NCBI GenBank assembly: GCA_036898215.1
Contig: CM072551.1
Span: forward strand, 35,074,250 to 35,138,249
DNA length: 64,000 bases
Reading direction: 5' to 3'
Source of the DNA: Platycarya strobilacea
Lineage: Eukaryota > Streptophyta > Magnoliopsida > Fagales > Juglandaceae
The notes below the pieces were generated by a model. The model saw only the letters and a list, made by a program, of their open reading frames with translations, was not told the origin of the DNA and searched no databases. A program made the translations under genes and the position numbers. Positions 47,071 to 59,198 of the stretch are shown in pieces. Every line of letters starts with the position of its first letter. The first letter of the stretch is position 1.

Positions 47071-48476
47071 CAGGAGCAAATGGGGAGACTGGATCGCGTG
47101 GGGGAATTAACTCAGAGGTTTGTTGGTAATTTCTCCCAGTGTGTCACTAGGCTTCTCTTCCACAGGCTGCAGCGTAGATTTATTCTTTGCACTATGGTCA
47201 TTTCTTCCCCCTTTGAATCCCATTCAAATTTTGGCATCCTGCTCAATCCATTCTCTTTCCTCGCTAGAATCTGTGTCAGCTTACTCTTCACAGCGCCTCC
47301 TCGTGATTGTGGCTCTCTATTCAGCACCACCTCACGATGCTCATGTGTCTGCAACTCCCGATGAGCTGATTGAAAGGTGCAAACTATGTTGCATCTCGCA
47401 AAGATGCACCTCCTCCATCTCCCCAGCGCCACCCGTCCATCTTTTCAGAGACACCCGACAAAGCTCATCCATCTGCAAGTGCTACCCCTCCCTGTGAGCT
47501 CATTTAACGGACCAAACTCCTGATTCTGCTCTACTGGATCTCTGTTTTGTCGATCCCCCTACTCAACTTTGTATGTGAAGGTTTCAACATTTTTTCTTCT
47601 ATACTATTATGTTCTTATGTATTGAGAGGTGATTTTTGGGTATTGTGAGATGATTTTTGGTTATTGTGAGATGTTTATTGTGATTTAGGGCATGGAAAAA
47701 AAAACATTGTTCTTTGAACCCGAGTTCAGAGGCATGGTGAAAAAATAATGTTCTACAATTTCTACTATTTTAGTCTTATCATGCTTCTACTTTCATCTTT
47801 GTGTGCTTCTACTTTAATTACTTGAGCAAAAGCAAATTGTCTTGGTGAAAGTCATGTGTAGTTGAAGGAACTTCAATAAAACAGAGTTATGTACTGCACG
47901 CGTGATTTTTCCTGTTGATATTCTAACTTATTCAAATTATAGTGCTCTTGAGAATCTATCACAAATTGAAGCAGCCATCAAAGGAGGCTTTAATGTGAAA
48001 TGGAAGGTAGATATTGCAGCCTCCAAGAATACGCAGTTATGTAAAGAAACACTCATTTCTCTCATTTAAAGAATTTAAAGCCCTAATAAGACCAATGTGC
48101 ATGGTAACTCTTTATAAAAATTAAGATGAATTTATTCATATACCATGTAGGATATCTCAACACGCATTTTTACGTGTGAGTCGATATTTTTGGTACTATC
48201 TTTGTGAGTAGATCGTAGGAGTTCATTATCGATTATAAATTAACCTATTTTGAGGCCATAAATAAACATTTATTTCTTCTTTTAAAAGGTTTAATAAAAA
48301 GAGTGTGATAATTCTTTATAAAAATAAAGATCTTGATCAATTTTTTCTTAAGCAGTATACTTGAACTTCTCAACACTACGTTCCTATTACTTTTGGTCAA
48401 TTGTAATTTCATCCAGTTTGATCATTTGTATTGATAATCAGCTAATTATATATAATTTATTCGTCTCATGTATGAC
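47071..48476 (+). pseudogene. Segment P copy 2, unrecognised exon-like sequence
   Basis: Starts with QEQMGRLDRVGELTQRFVGN and FSQC in one frame. A different frame holds PPHDAHVSATPDELIERCKL and PPVHLFRDTRQSSSICKCYP. Later blocks match P1 and P3. The need for frame changes between conserved blocks suggests introns or decay. Not recognised. Confidence 0.5.
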
Positions 48477-49299
48477 CATTTGTTTAGGGATGGCAATATG
48501 TCACACGACCCGTTAATCCAACACGAACATAACACGATAATAGCGGGTTAGGGTTTAGTCTTAAAGGGTTTCGGTTCAAAATGAGTTGACCCGTTATGAC
48601 ACGATTGCTTCACGGGTTGATAGCGGATCAACTTGTTTTAACTCGCTATAACACGTTATGACACGTTAAGAAAGTTAAAATTATAATTATACCCTTACAT
48701 TTAAAGGTAAAATTGTTAGAATTTTAATTTTAATATTTTTATTATAATTCATACTTGTAGTTAGTATTATAATTTTTATAGATATTGTGATTTTAATATT
48801 TGTATAAAATTATGTAATTTATGCTAAGTTTAATTAAGTCAAACGGATTAATTTTAGACATATTCAACACATTTACATAAACAGGTTAAAACGTATTATA
48901 TTTTATCGTATTAATTTATTTCGTAATATTCACTAATGGATCATAATGGATTGATATGACACGACACGTTTTGTTAACGAGTCGTGTTAGGGTTTGATAT
49001 TTTGACAAAATAAGTTTAACGGGTCGGATTAGGGTTGATGTGACGCTCCCAAATTTCTCCTTAAAATAACACGGGAATCGAGGCGTCAGGATGATGATAA
49101 CACGGGTCACACATCCCAACGACAAGTGTTAAACGTGTGTGCACACATGACATACATAAAAATATAGGTCGCAGAGGATAATAAATTAATATCTAAGTAC
49201 CAAAATTTTTAGAAATATTTTACAAACCAATTTAATAAAAACTCTCCAGCAGGAGATTTAATATAGTCATCCAAAAATACAAATTAAACAAATACATAA

Positions 49300-50646
49300 T
49301 GTTGAATCCAAGGTTTCAAGTTTCGTGTAAATCTACACATGAATTTTGATGATAACAAATGAATTCAAAGAATAAAGGAGTCACAATCTCAAGTTGTCCA
49401 CACAATATAATCAAGCACATCAAGGAAGCAAGCATGAGTAAGAAGGGAACAAGTTCACATTAAAATCATAGAGTAATGTTGTAAATCTCTTAAAAATTCA
49501 AAATTAGGATTAAGGCTCAAAATTAATATTTTATCATAAAACATTAAAATACATCTTCCACATATGCATGAATATTTTAAAAATTAAATTTGAAAATTTC
49601 GAAAGATGATTGATTGTCATCTTTCACATGTGCATGACATGATTAAATGTTTGAATTTTGAAAATATTAAGATGATTGATTGTCATCTTTCACATGTGCA
49701 TGTTTTATTTGAATATTTTCAAAAGTAGTGGATGCTTTTCTTGACTTATGCAAAAGGTAAATGTCTTTATTTGAAAATTTTGAAAAGTAAAGTGTGCTCA
49801 TTTTGTCATATGCAAAATGTAAAAGATTATGTTTGAAATTTTTGAAAAATAAAGTGTGCTCCTTTTGTCATATGCAAAAAGTAAAAGATTAAATTTGAAA
49901 TTTTTGAAAAGTGAATGATGATATTTTTTACATGAGAATCTTTTCAAATTTGAAATTGAAAACCCATTTTCCTATAAATAACTCTCTTGAGTTTTGCAAA
50001 ACAGATAACAAGAGCTTACACATCTATTGTTAAATTTTGCATCATTCCTTCAAAGCTCTCATTCTCTCTTTTCTAAAGTTTTGAGCATTAATTCTTATTC
50101 TTGTTAAGAGAGATATAGGTTGCGCTGTATTGTTTCTATCTCACTCATTGAGGAGTGTACTTTGATAGTCTACCTATTATCAACTCTTGTATTTGTAAGA
50201 GAGTGCGTATAACCCTTGGGTGTGTAGAAGGTGTTCTACACGGGGAATAGTTAAATCACCAAGTGTAAGGTGATTGGAAGTGTAGAAGGTGTTCTACACG
50301 GGGAATAGTTAAATCACCAAGTGTGAGGTGATTGGAAGTGTAGAGGGTGTTCTACACGGATTCTTTGGAGCGGTGCTGCTCAAAGGTGTAATAGGTTTCT
50401 ATCTCCACCTAAAGGAGATTGAATAGTGGATTTGGGGATCCTTAAGGGGTAGCTTGAGAAAAGGACGTAGGCAGTGGGGCCGAACCTCGTTAACATACTG
50501 AGTTTGCTTCTGTTTTACCTTTACTCTTTATATTTATTACTGTTTCATATTTTTTTTATATTTTATATTATATATTTGATTTATAATTGTTAATTTTTTA
50601 ATACAACTCAATTCACCCCCCTCTTGTATTAGTCATCTGGGCAACA
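49300..50646 (+). mobile_element. Ty1/copia-type solo LTR (SIRE/Maximus-like), 1347 bp
   Basis: Starts TGTTGAATCC, ends CTGGGCAACA (inverted TGTTG/CAACA) and is flanked by the perfect duplication CATAA (49295-49299 and 50647-50651). The end sequence TCAATTCACCCCCCTCTTGT is typical of large copia LTRs of this group. It is the innermost of three nested insertions. No internal region or partner LTR is present. Confidence 0.85.
50222..50360 (+). repeat. 58 bp tandem repeat, 2.4 copies, each with a hairpin
   Basis: Units start at 50222, 50280 and 50338 with GTGTAGAAGGTGTTCTACAC, in which GTGTAGAA and TTCTACAC are exact complements around a 4 bp loop. The third copy is cut after the hairpin and has one change (GTGTAGAG). 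Confidence 0.9.
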
Positions 50647-50998
50647 CATAATTATAAAAAGGAGAAAATAAATTTCCCGAGATATCAATTAATAATAACA
50701 CCTCAATAGCGAAGCCGTCTCCTCAGGCTCAGCCTCTCCAAAGTCTGCATCCAAAATAAACTACGACGCCAAAATGACATCACAGGTAAGTACAATCCAA
50801 CCAAACCTAAGACAATAAATACATTAATGCCACAACAACAACCATGAACAATTACCATATGCATGAAACTTAAAATCATCTTCCTCAAAGTCGATGAAAT
50901 AATCACACTGATCAAAATCCCATTTTGATTCACAATAAAATCCCAATAAAATCACCCATCATTTTTCATAAAATAATATCCTCAAAATCGATCATATT

Positions 50999-51307
50999 GG
51001 GCGTTACATATCGTCGTCCCCGATATGATTTACACACACACCCAAAATCATAATGGGCGTTACGTATCACCGTCCCCATTACGACCCACACACACTCATT
51101 TCATACCGGGCGTTACATATCGCCGTCCCCATTAGAATCCACACACACTCATTTCATACCGGGCGTTATGTATCGCCGTCCCCGATATGAAATGCACACC
51201 CAATGACCATAATGGGCATTACGTATCGCCGTCCCCATTATGTCATCCACACACACACACGCTAATCACAACAGGTGTTACGTATCGCCGTCTCCGTTAT
51301 GACTCAG
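50999..51307 (+). repeat. Six tandem copies of a ~54 bp unit in the large LTR
   Basis: GGGCGTTACGTATCGCCGTC and variants occur at 50999, 51055, 51108, 51161, 51214 and 51274. Each is followed by CCCATTA or CGATATGA and a CACACACACTC stretch. The period is 53-60 bp. Confidence 0.9.
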
Positions 51308-51653
51308 CCCAAAATCATTAAAATCTAATAAACTCAATTTAAATCCCAGTTTCCATTCTCAACACATGAATATCCAAAATCATGCCAAAATCCACTTTCC
51401 AAATATTTTTATGAGCATGCGCGTAAATACACAATGCAACCAACCGTGCAGCAATTATCCAACATTTAATTAATCCAAACAACCAACAAATACCAACATT
51501 AACCAACACATAGCAGTAATAATCAGATACAACAACTGTTGATGCCAAAAATATATTTAAATCTTAAAACTCGTTTGAAAAGTACTTACAGCGGTAAAAA
51601 CGCATTTCCTTGAACAACGCCAATCTGCAGCGTTTGTAGCGGTCACATGCACG

Positions 51654-52415
51654 TTAGGCTAAAACACTCGATTTAACATCAAAATTTAAGGAGGTACTCA
51701 TTGAAGGGTGGGGAATCTCATGGAGGTGGTGGTATGGCGGCACAACTACCGAAAGGTGGCGGATCGGGGTCAAAAGGGGTGAAAACCCATTTTCGGGTTT
51801 AGGGTCGTATCGGGAAGGTGAGGCCGCGGTTGGGGAAACTGAGCTAGAGGGTTGACCGGCTGGGTGAGGGGAGTCGAATGGTGGCGGAGGTGAGATGTAC
51901 GGTGGCCGGACGGCGGCGTGGCGAAGAACGACCCGTTTATGGCCCATTTTGGGTGGAGTGAGTAACCGGCGGCGATGGGTGGTTTTGGGCGGTGGGTTAT
52001 GCTCGCCGGAGGTTGGGGAGTCTAGTGGTGGTGGTCGGAGGCCAAGGGGTGGCCGGTGGTGGCCGGAAAATGCAAGGGAATGCAAAATGGTCATTTCGGG
52101 TTTGTGGCTGTGGTGGGGCGGTGGGGTGGCCAGAGGTGACACCACCGGTGCCGTAGGTGACACCACCGGTGCCGTTGAGCTCGCCGGCATGAGGGGGTGA
52201 GATTGAGCTGGGCGGTGTCGCCGGTGGGTGGCCGACGGCGGTCGTGGGTGGGAGAGAAGGAACGGCGAGAGGGAGAGAGGGAGGCAGGGGAGGGGCTGGG
52301 CACGCGGGCTAGGAAGCAGAGGAGAGAAGAAGAAAAAGAAAAAGAAAGAAGAAAAAGAAAAGAAAAGAAAAAGGAAAAGGAAAAAGAAGGAAAAGAAGAC
52401 TACTAAAAAAATCAC
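51654..52415 (-). other. Low-complexity opening inside the LTR, probably not coding
   Basis: A 253-codon opening starts with a Phe/Leu run from a GAAAAAGAAA-type purine tract on the other strand. It continues as a Pro/Ser/His-rich stretch with a small internal repeat (TAPVVSPTAPVVSP). It lies entirely within the solo LTR and matches no protein I know. Confidence 0.35.
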
Positions 52416-53972
52416 AATAAATAAAATAAAAACTGACTTTAAATACTATAATATCAATATCAATAAAATAAGGTATTTAAAACCCATTAACAGAAATAAA
52501 TTAAATCTAAGCGCAATATTAATTATAAAATAATAATTAATATAACGATAGCAGATAAAATAAATTCACATAATAAAATAAAGGAATTTAATTCCACTTA
52601 TTAAAATAATTAACTCATTAAAATAAATAAATAAAATAACGTAATTCGATATCAACTAATTAATAGGTCAAATAAATATCTTAAATAAATAAAATATGAC
52701 TAATAATATTATTTAAATAAATTAAAATAATTAACACCGAGAATAAAATAACGTGTAAAAATACACGTAAATCTGGGATCTCACAGTTGACCTATATAAT
52801 ATAATATACATATCTTGACACGACACAAATACGACTCGTTAACACGATTTGACACTTCTACATTTGTCTCGTTTATGACCATGCAACGTGTGGTCGCGGA
52901 GATTATGAGGTACAAATTCTTTTAATGATGCATCATCTTATATTATATATTTTATATATTTTAAAGTTATTATATATATATTTATTAAATTAATTGAGTT
53001 GTTTGATTTTTTATTCATATATCATATATATTATAAAAAAGTAAAGAAATAAAATAAAATAAGTGCAATGTACTGGAGATGTGTGGATAATGTAGATGAT
53101 AATTAAGTAGAATTATTCTCATTTAATTGGCCGGATCGAGAATTATGGTTTTTTTGCTCTCCAATCAGTTAAAAGTTGCCGATTTCACATCATGTTAAAT
53201 TCATGGCGAGGGGTAGGCAATAAGGTCATTGTCTAAGGTCTCCAAATTTAAGTAGCCCCACTCTATAAAAAATATATATATTATAGAATATATGACCTAG
53301 TATATAAAATAGGAAACATTTTATATAAAATAGGAAATGTCTTATTTAAAATAAAATCAATATTAAATGATAAAATTTGATTAAAAAACAAGTAAATATA
53401 AAAATTTTACTCAAAAAGATTTTATTTAAAATGTACAAAATCTTTAAATAATAGTTTTAAATAGTAAAATTGGAATAAAATAACAAAATATTATATATTT
53501 TAATATAACAAAATTTTAATATGTTCTGCATTTCAAAATTTTTTATAGAGTATTATTATTTAATATTTAAATATTAATATTATTTTTAAATTAAAATACT
53601 ATATATTTAATACTCTAGCCACAATATATTGAGGAGCCGCCCCCTTACGTTAATATACCTACATAATATATAATGTCATTGTTTGTGGTCGCGGTCAAAC
53701 CATAGCTGGAACCACGAAAGTTGTGAGAAGTTGAGGACCATGTGGTCCATGCATCTAGGAAATACCGAAGAAAGCAAATTAACTTTTGCTTGGTCTTCCG
53801 CTTGATCTTCAAGCGAAGATTTCCATCTCTCATAGAACTTATAAATGGAGCATCTGACTTCAACTCTGATCACTCACAAAATATTCATTGCTCAGCTCAT
53901 CCATTAATCCTACTTTGTTCTATCTGTCGAATAGGAAACATCTGAGCCAACAATATACAGAAAGGGAAAATT

Positions 53973-54164
53973 ATGTCACTGTTCTCAGCATTTTTGGGTT
54001 GTTTCATGTTCTCTAAATCTCCGGTCTCCGATGGGTCGGGAGGCCCCGGCCCTTTGAAAGAATGTTCTTCGTCAGATCAGAAAGCCAAAAGAAAATCAAA
54101 ATCATCGGAAGCTCCAATTGTAGTATCCCACTTTCCAGTTAATTCAAGCCTCTCCCGCTTGTAG
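53973..54164 (+). CDS. Small 63-residue protein, copy A3
   Basis: An intact ORF starting MSLFSAFLGCFMFSKSPVSD, with GSGGPGPLKECSSSDQKAKR in the middle and the tail EAPIVVSHFPVNSSLSRL. Compared with A1 and A2 it has lost one N-terminal Cys (FMFS) and changed three tail residues (G to E, Y to H, N to S). A TATA-like box lies at 53839-53848. It is the only uninterrupted A-type copy in unit 2. The function is unknown. Confidence 0.6.
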   Translation: MSLFSAFLGCFMFSKSPVSDGSGGPGPLKECSSSDQKAKRKSKSSEAPIVVSHFPVNSSLSRL

Positions 54165-54576
54165 TCATATAGATCATGGCCGCAGCTGGCTGGCTAGCTC
54201 CAAGATGTTAATTAACTGAAGATGGTGTACATGATATTGCTTGCTCCATGGAATCATGAATGCCCGAGAAAAGTTTTTGGAAATATATGAAGATCCAAAC
54301 GTGCAAATTAATTGAAGCTGGTTCTCGTGGTGGTTCTAGTATGTAGTTTGATGGTTTGGGAGTACTTGGGTTAGGGGCAGGGATCAGGTTCTACTGTATT
54401 ATTTGTAATTAATTAAGACTTGTGTATTTGAATTTGTCAAAGGGTTCTTTTCTTCACTGCTCCACTTGCAGTTGTACGTATAAATTTGTTCGTAATTTAC
54501 ACATTAACTGATCAAGATTGGACATTTGTTTACATCTAAGCCAACAACGTTTGTGTACATACAGAAGGGAACCACG

Positions 54577-54765
54577 ATGTCCCTAATTTTCTCACCGATT
54601 TTAGGTTGATTCATGCATGCATGCGCTCTTCCTTTCAAGTCTCCGATGATGTGGGAGGCTCGGGCTTCGGCATGGAAGAATATTCTCCGGATCAGAAACC
54701 CAAAAGAAATCAAAATCATATGGAACTGGCCATCAGTTAGATCAAACCTGATCTTCCGCTTGTAA
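54577..54765 (+). pseudogene. Degenerate B relative, unit 2
   Basis: Nearly identical to 38096-38284, with GCTTCGG for GCTCCGG and other single changes. It carries the same frame-breaking differences from A, so the decay predates the duplication. Confidence 0.65.
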
Positions 54766-55372
54766 TGCCATAAAATATAGATGGATCGATCATGGCTACA
54801 ATTAGTACGTTGTTGATCAAGTACTGGAAGAAGAGTACCGTATGCTTAATGTTCTGGCCAGTTGAATTGAAGACTATATCCAGAATCTACTGGCGCAGGA
54901 TATTCCTTGGTCCGACAACTTCTTGCTAAGTTCGTTTGTCTTGATCACACATTAAGCATTAAGAAAATGATCAAAGGAACCTACCCTTCCTAGTTCTTAA
55001 TTCCTTGCTCTATCTCCACTCCCTCCAATGTTCCATCCACCCTTGATCTGATCAGCTACTATTAAAAAGAAAGAAATAATAAATAGAAAACTATTAATGT
55101 CAGTACTGCGTGGGAAAGTTATAAACTGGGAAAAATAAGGTCTACGAAAATGATCATGTATAAATCATGCTGCACAATATTTCTTTTAGTGCATCACTGG
55201 ATCTCAATCGAGACTGTAAATTAATTATAGCCAAAATTTAATAATTTAGTATATCAATGCTAGTTTGATAATTAATCGTCTATATCACTAAAATGATAAT
55301 TATAGCTCGGGATACGCATCACGTATGTACGTAAAATATACATGCAATAAATCCCCGCTTATAACCGTTGCT

Positions 55373-55954
55373 CAAGGCTTGAAAAAACTATTCGATTTAA
55401 GCCACTTAAATTGATCAATTCCTAAGAAACCAAATCAATTTTAGTAAATATTTGAATGACTCCCTGAATCATTTCAATTGATCAACTTTTTCATTAATGT
55501 ATTCAATAAGAATTGTAGAAATATTGAAAGATAAAACAATATGTAGTTCTTTATTTTTTAATTGAACAAAAAACTAGGGAGATCATGGCCGGATGATTAT
55601 TTTATATTAAATAGAATATGGTTATGCATAAAATATTACATTTATCATGTATTTAAAGCTAATTAATGGTTTTTATCCTTTTCATATATAAGACAAAAAG
55701 ATGTGATCGAGAACTGAGGTTAAATACATAGATTATATATTTATCGATACTATATTTAAGATTCATATTATATTTTTGTTGAAACTGGTCAATGAATATT
55801 TTGTACACTTTTATACATGATATAAAATGCTTGAATTGCATCAAATAAGATTTTTCATACTTTTTATCAACTTTGAATATCCAATTCAAAATTATCATAA
55901 ATCACCCAATTATATTGAATCGGGCCATAACCGGATTTTATTTTTCAAACCTTG
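55373..55954. mobile_element. MITE-like element in unit 2
   Basis: Counterpart of 38892-39501 with the same ends (CAAGGCTTGAAAAA and AAACCTTG). It lacks a short stretch near its right end, around the GTTGAATCATCC of the unit 1 copy. Confidence 0.5.
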
Positions 55955-57544
55955 CGACATGCCTTCAATTATTTCAACATGCAGGTGAAATATCGAAATT
56001 ACTAATTACCAATAGTGTTAGATAAGCAATTTGTAAATTAGTTGGACAAAAAACTATTTGAGTATATTATATAGACTGTTCTGGTTGCAAATATATAATC
56101 ATTTTGATTATAATTAAAATATCATACATATCAAATGTTAATTTTCTTGTAGTATTACGCTAGCTACAAGACAAATGAGTACATGTCATAAGTTATTTGC
56201 ATTAAGAATATTGGACTCATTTTTGTTATAAAATGTCATTTCTGTAACAAATAACTGGCATGGCCACAAAAATGATTTTCCTTGTAATTAATGATATTTA
56301 AACTCCATTTAATCATGTATAGGATAATTTTATGCTTTATACACCAGTTATCAACATCGAAATTAAAACTTTTAATTACTTTTAGAAAGTAGAGTTCTTG
56401 TTATAACAAAACTTTTAAAGGCATTTGTTTGTCTTCAAGCTTTAAGAACACGAAAGGAACCTCTACCTATTCAATTCCTTGCTCTCCAATAATTCTTCAA
56501 TAGTTTCTCCCTTTTTCATGTGATTCTCCAAAATGATCCACTTCGAACCTCTATACATCTCCACTAGTAGAATGAAAGTAAAAATAATTAAAAAAAGAAA
56601 AAGAAAACCTAGTGTCATGAGTGCGTTCAACAATAAGTACGTATATATAAAGAGTGCTACAACCACAAAAATATTATATAAAATGAATTTTATAAATTGA
56701 TGTGACTTTATGAGATTTGATCCATTAGATCTGTCTTAAATTAATAAAAGTAACCTTACAATCTGATAAATCTTATGAATAAGATATGTCAGTTAGTGAG
56801 ATTATTTTTTATATATAAACATGTTATAGTTAGAATATTTGTCATAATTAAAACATGCAACCTATATGAACTTTAATGACGGGATCTTAATCGAGAGTGT
56901 AAGTAGCCAATATTTTATAATTTAATATGTCGATTGTTAGTAATTTGATAATGAATGGTGTATATTACTAAAAGAGAAATTATATTTGTCATCTTAAAGT
57001 GTGCAAGTTTCACACACTTCTTTGAAATTAAAAATTGATAAATATATGAGATCTACATAAAAAAATATATATATGTATTAATTTTAAAGGTATGTCCTTT
57101 TTTTTTTTGTAAAAAATTGAATACACGAAATTCCTTAATACTCTAAGACTATATTTAGCATTACTTATAAAATATCATAACAACCATTATTCGATTAGAA
57201 ATATATATATATATATAACAATAATACTTGCACTCATGTAAAACATTATATTTATTATTAATAATATTTTGGGAATTAGTTTTGAAAGCTTAGAATTATT
57301 TAGGGAAGAGAGTTAAGAAATTTTTATACCTTGTATAATTTGAGAAATGATATTATATAAAAAGCTTTCATTGCATAAGTTTCGTACAATCCTTTTATAA
57401 AAAAAGGGATTTCATCATAAAAAAGTATGAAAAATTCTTTTTTTCTTGATAGGATCCACATCATTACAAAAGAATTGTATAAAGCTTGTACTTGTGAAAC
57501 TTTTACCTTGCATTATCATATAATTTTGGATCTATATATGAAAT

Positions 57545-57665
57545 CTAAGCCTCCAATATCTTAGTGGTATTGATACTCTTGAATTACCAAGATGACTGGG
57601 GTTGGAATTATCTCCCCCATAGCCACAACGCACAAAGCTTGAAAAATAAATGCTAAAAAGGTACC
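57545..57665 (+). repeat. Possible tRNA-derived SINE fragment
   Basis: ATCTTAGTGGTATTGATACT resembles a polymerase III A box. GGGGTTGGAATTATCTCCCC lies at the expected distance for a decayed B box (GGTTCGAATCC). No poly-A tail or target duplication was fixed. Confidence 0.3.
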
Positions 57666-57726
57666 TGGTGGGTATCAAACTCATGCGAGATGCAAGATAA
57701 AGAAGCATGGTATTGGACTAAGCATA

Positions 57727-58098
57727 GTTTTTAATTACGTATCGTATTGGTGGGTAAGGCTGAAATATGCCGTACTAGCCAATAAATCAGTACAGAAATA
57801 CTGCTGTTTCGTTTCGGCAGATATTTTAGTCTCAGTTTCGACCGTACTAGATTTTGATTTTTTTTTTCAATTTCTTGCTATTTTTTTACTCACTCCAATT
57901 CAGAATAGAATATTTACATATATATTTTTATATATAATTTATTCATATATTGACTATTATTTTGAAATATAATTTATATATATAATTTATTTATATATAA
58001 ATTATTTTGAAACGGTACACGAAACGGTATCAGTACCAAAATATTTCATTCTAGTACCTTGACCGATACGCCCACCAATACAGTATTCAAAACATTGA
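57727..58098. mobile_element. MITE with ~28 bp terminal inverted repeats
   Basis: Left end GTTTTTAATTACGTATCGTA, then TTGGTGGG; right end, inverted, GTTTTGAATACTGTATTGGT, then GGG. Both sides carry GACTAAG next to the ends, which could be a 9-10 bp target duplication and suggests a Mutator-type MITE. The interior holds a partial palindrome (GAAACGGTACACGAAACGGT). Confidence 0.55.
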
Positions 58099-59198
58099 GA
58101 CTAAGTCTAATATTTGTGCCACTTGGTAATAGGCAAAACAAATATACTTGTTCGTATTAGATTATAGAAAAATAAAAAGTTACAATTTTTTATTCACATC
58201 ATTTAGTCTTGTATAAATTGACCTATTGGCTTACCAATTTAAGAAGTCTAAAAGTCATTTTTGAAATTCTCTCTCTCTTAAAGTCTTCATTTCTTTAAAA
58301 TTTGTTATTTTACAGAGAACAAATTTTTAATTTCTTGAGTAAATAGTAAAATTTCAGAGTATTCCAAGTCTAACTTGGTGTGCATAACGTAGTTAGTCAA
58401 ATAAATTTGTTTTGGATTTTATTATATTTTAAAAGTAAATTTACTTATAATTTGTGTGTATACCGTTATTAATGAAAAACCAATATTATCTTAAAAAAAA
58501 GTAATATTAATGACGCGTGAATCAAGTTTTTCTCCCATTATTTTTTATTTTGCAGCCACCTTTGCACCAACAAAACCCTGGTTGTCCATCAACTTCTTCA
58601 TCGTCACATGATGGTACGTGGCCGTCGCATACGACTTTTTGTTCAAAAACATAAAATACATGCGATGTTTGAATGGTAGGATAATACAACATACCAGTTA
58701 GGTTCCTAGCTAGTACTTTTGGATAATGTTATTTCAGCCACTAGGAACGTGTGGAGACGAGGCTACAATTTCATGCTCTCCAATAGTTAAAGTTGCCGAT
58801 TTCACATGTTAATATATATATATATATATATATATATGTCATTGTTTTGGGTTGCGGTCAAACATAGCAACCACGAAAGTAGCGATCGAGCACCAGCATC
58901 TAGGAAAATATAGAGGAGAGCATTGACTAAATAACTATTGCTTGGTCTTCTGCTTGGTCTCCAAGCTTTTTGGGTTGATGATCATAGATCCCATGATGAT
59001 CTCTCTCATGCGTGCATCATTATTCCGTGTCCTTCAAGCGAAGATTTCCATCTCTCATACAACTTACAAATGGAGCATCTCACTTCAACTCTGATCACTC
59101 ACAAAATATTCATCGCTCATCAGCTCATCCATTCCTACTTTTGTTCTATCTATCAAATAGGAAACATCTGAGCCAACAACATACAGAAGAGGAAAATT

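Larger units (their letters stand above)
49039..52785 (+). mobile_element. Large solo LTR, Del/Tekay-like, inserted in the hAT MITE
   Basis: Starts TGTGACGCTCCCAAATTTCT and ends GGGATCTCACA. It is flanked by a perfect 5 bp duplication, GTTGA (49034-49038 and 52786-52790). After removing the nested LTR at 49300-50646 it is about 2.4 kb. No gag or pol and no second LTR start were found, so it is best read as a solo LTR left by recombination. The TGTRACRCYCC start and TYACA end fit Del/Tekay chromovirus LTRs, but the family is inferred. A related start fragment is at 5606-5680. Confidence 0.75.
48485..52860. mobile_element. hAT-like MITE split by a later LTR insertion
   Basis: Ends TAGGGATGGCAATATG and, inverted from 52860, TAGAAGTGTCAAATCG. 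The 8 bp flanks are CATTTGTT (48477-48484) and CATTTGTC (52861-52868), 7/8 identical. The other array units show the empty site GACCATTTGTCTCG. The element's own sequence (48485-49038 and 52791-52860) is rich in ACACG/CGTGT and ACCCGTTA words. It has no ORF. Confidence 0.8.
56350..58690. other. Insert present only in unit 2
   Basis: Unit 1 passes from ACACCAGTTATCAACATACC (39886) straight on to the A' spacer. Unit 2 carries about 2.3 kb between TATCAAC (56349) and ACAACATACCAGTTAGG (58687). The insert contains a possible SINE fragment and a MITE. No ORF was recognised. The openings at 56463-56666 are not family-like. Confidence 0.6.

Noticed and set aside
50999..51307. Centromeric satellite
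   Set aside because: Only six copies of a 54 bp unit, entirely within one solo LTR.
51654..52415. 253-codon minus-strand ORF with a Phe/Leu-rich start resembling a signal peptide
   Set aside because: The hydrophobic run is the complement of a GAAAAAGAAA purine tract, and the whole ORF lies inside a solo LTR.
57545..57665. Functional tRNA gene
   Set aside because: The A-box and B-box-like stretches are degenerate and no cloverleaf with paired acceptor stem could be drawn. At most it is a SINE relic.
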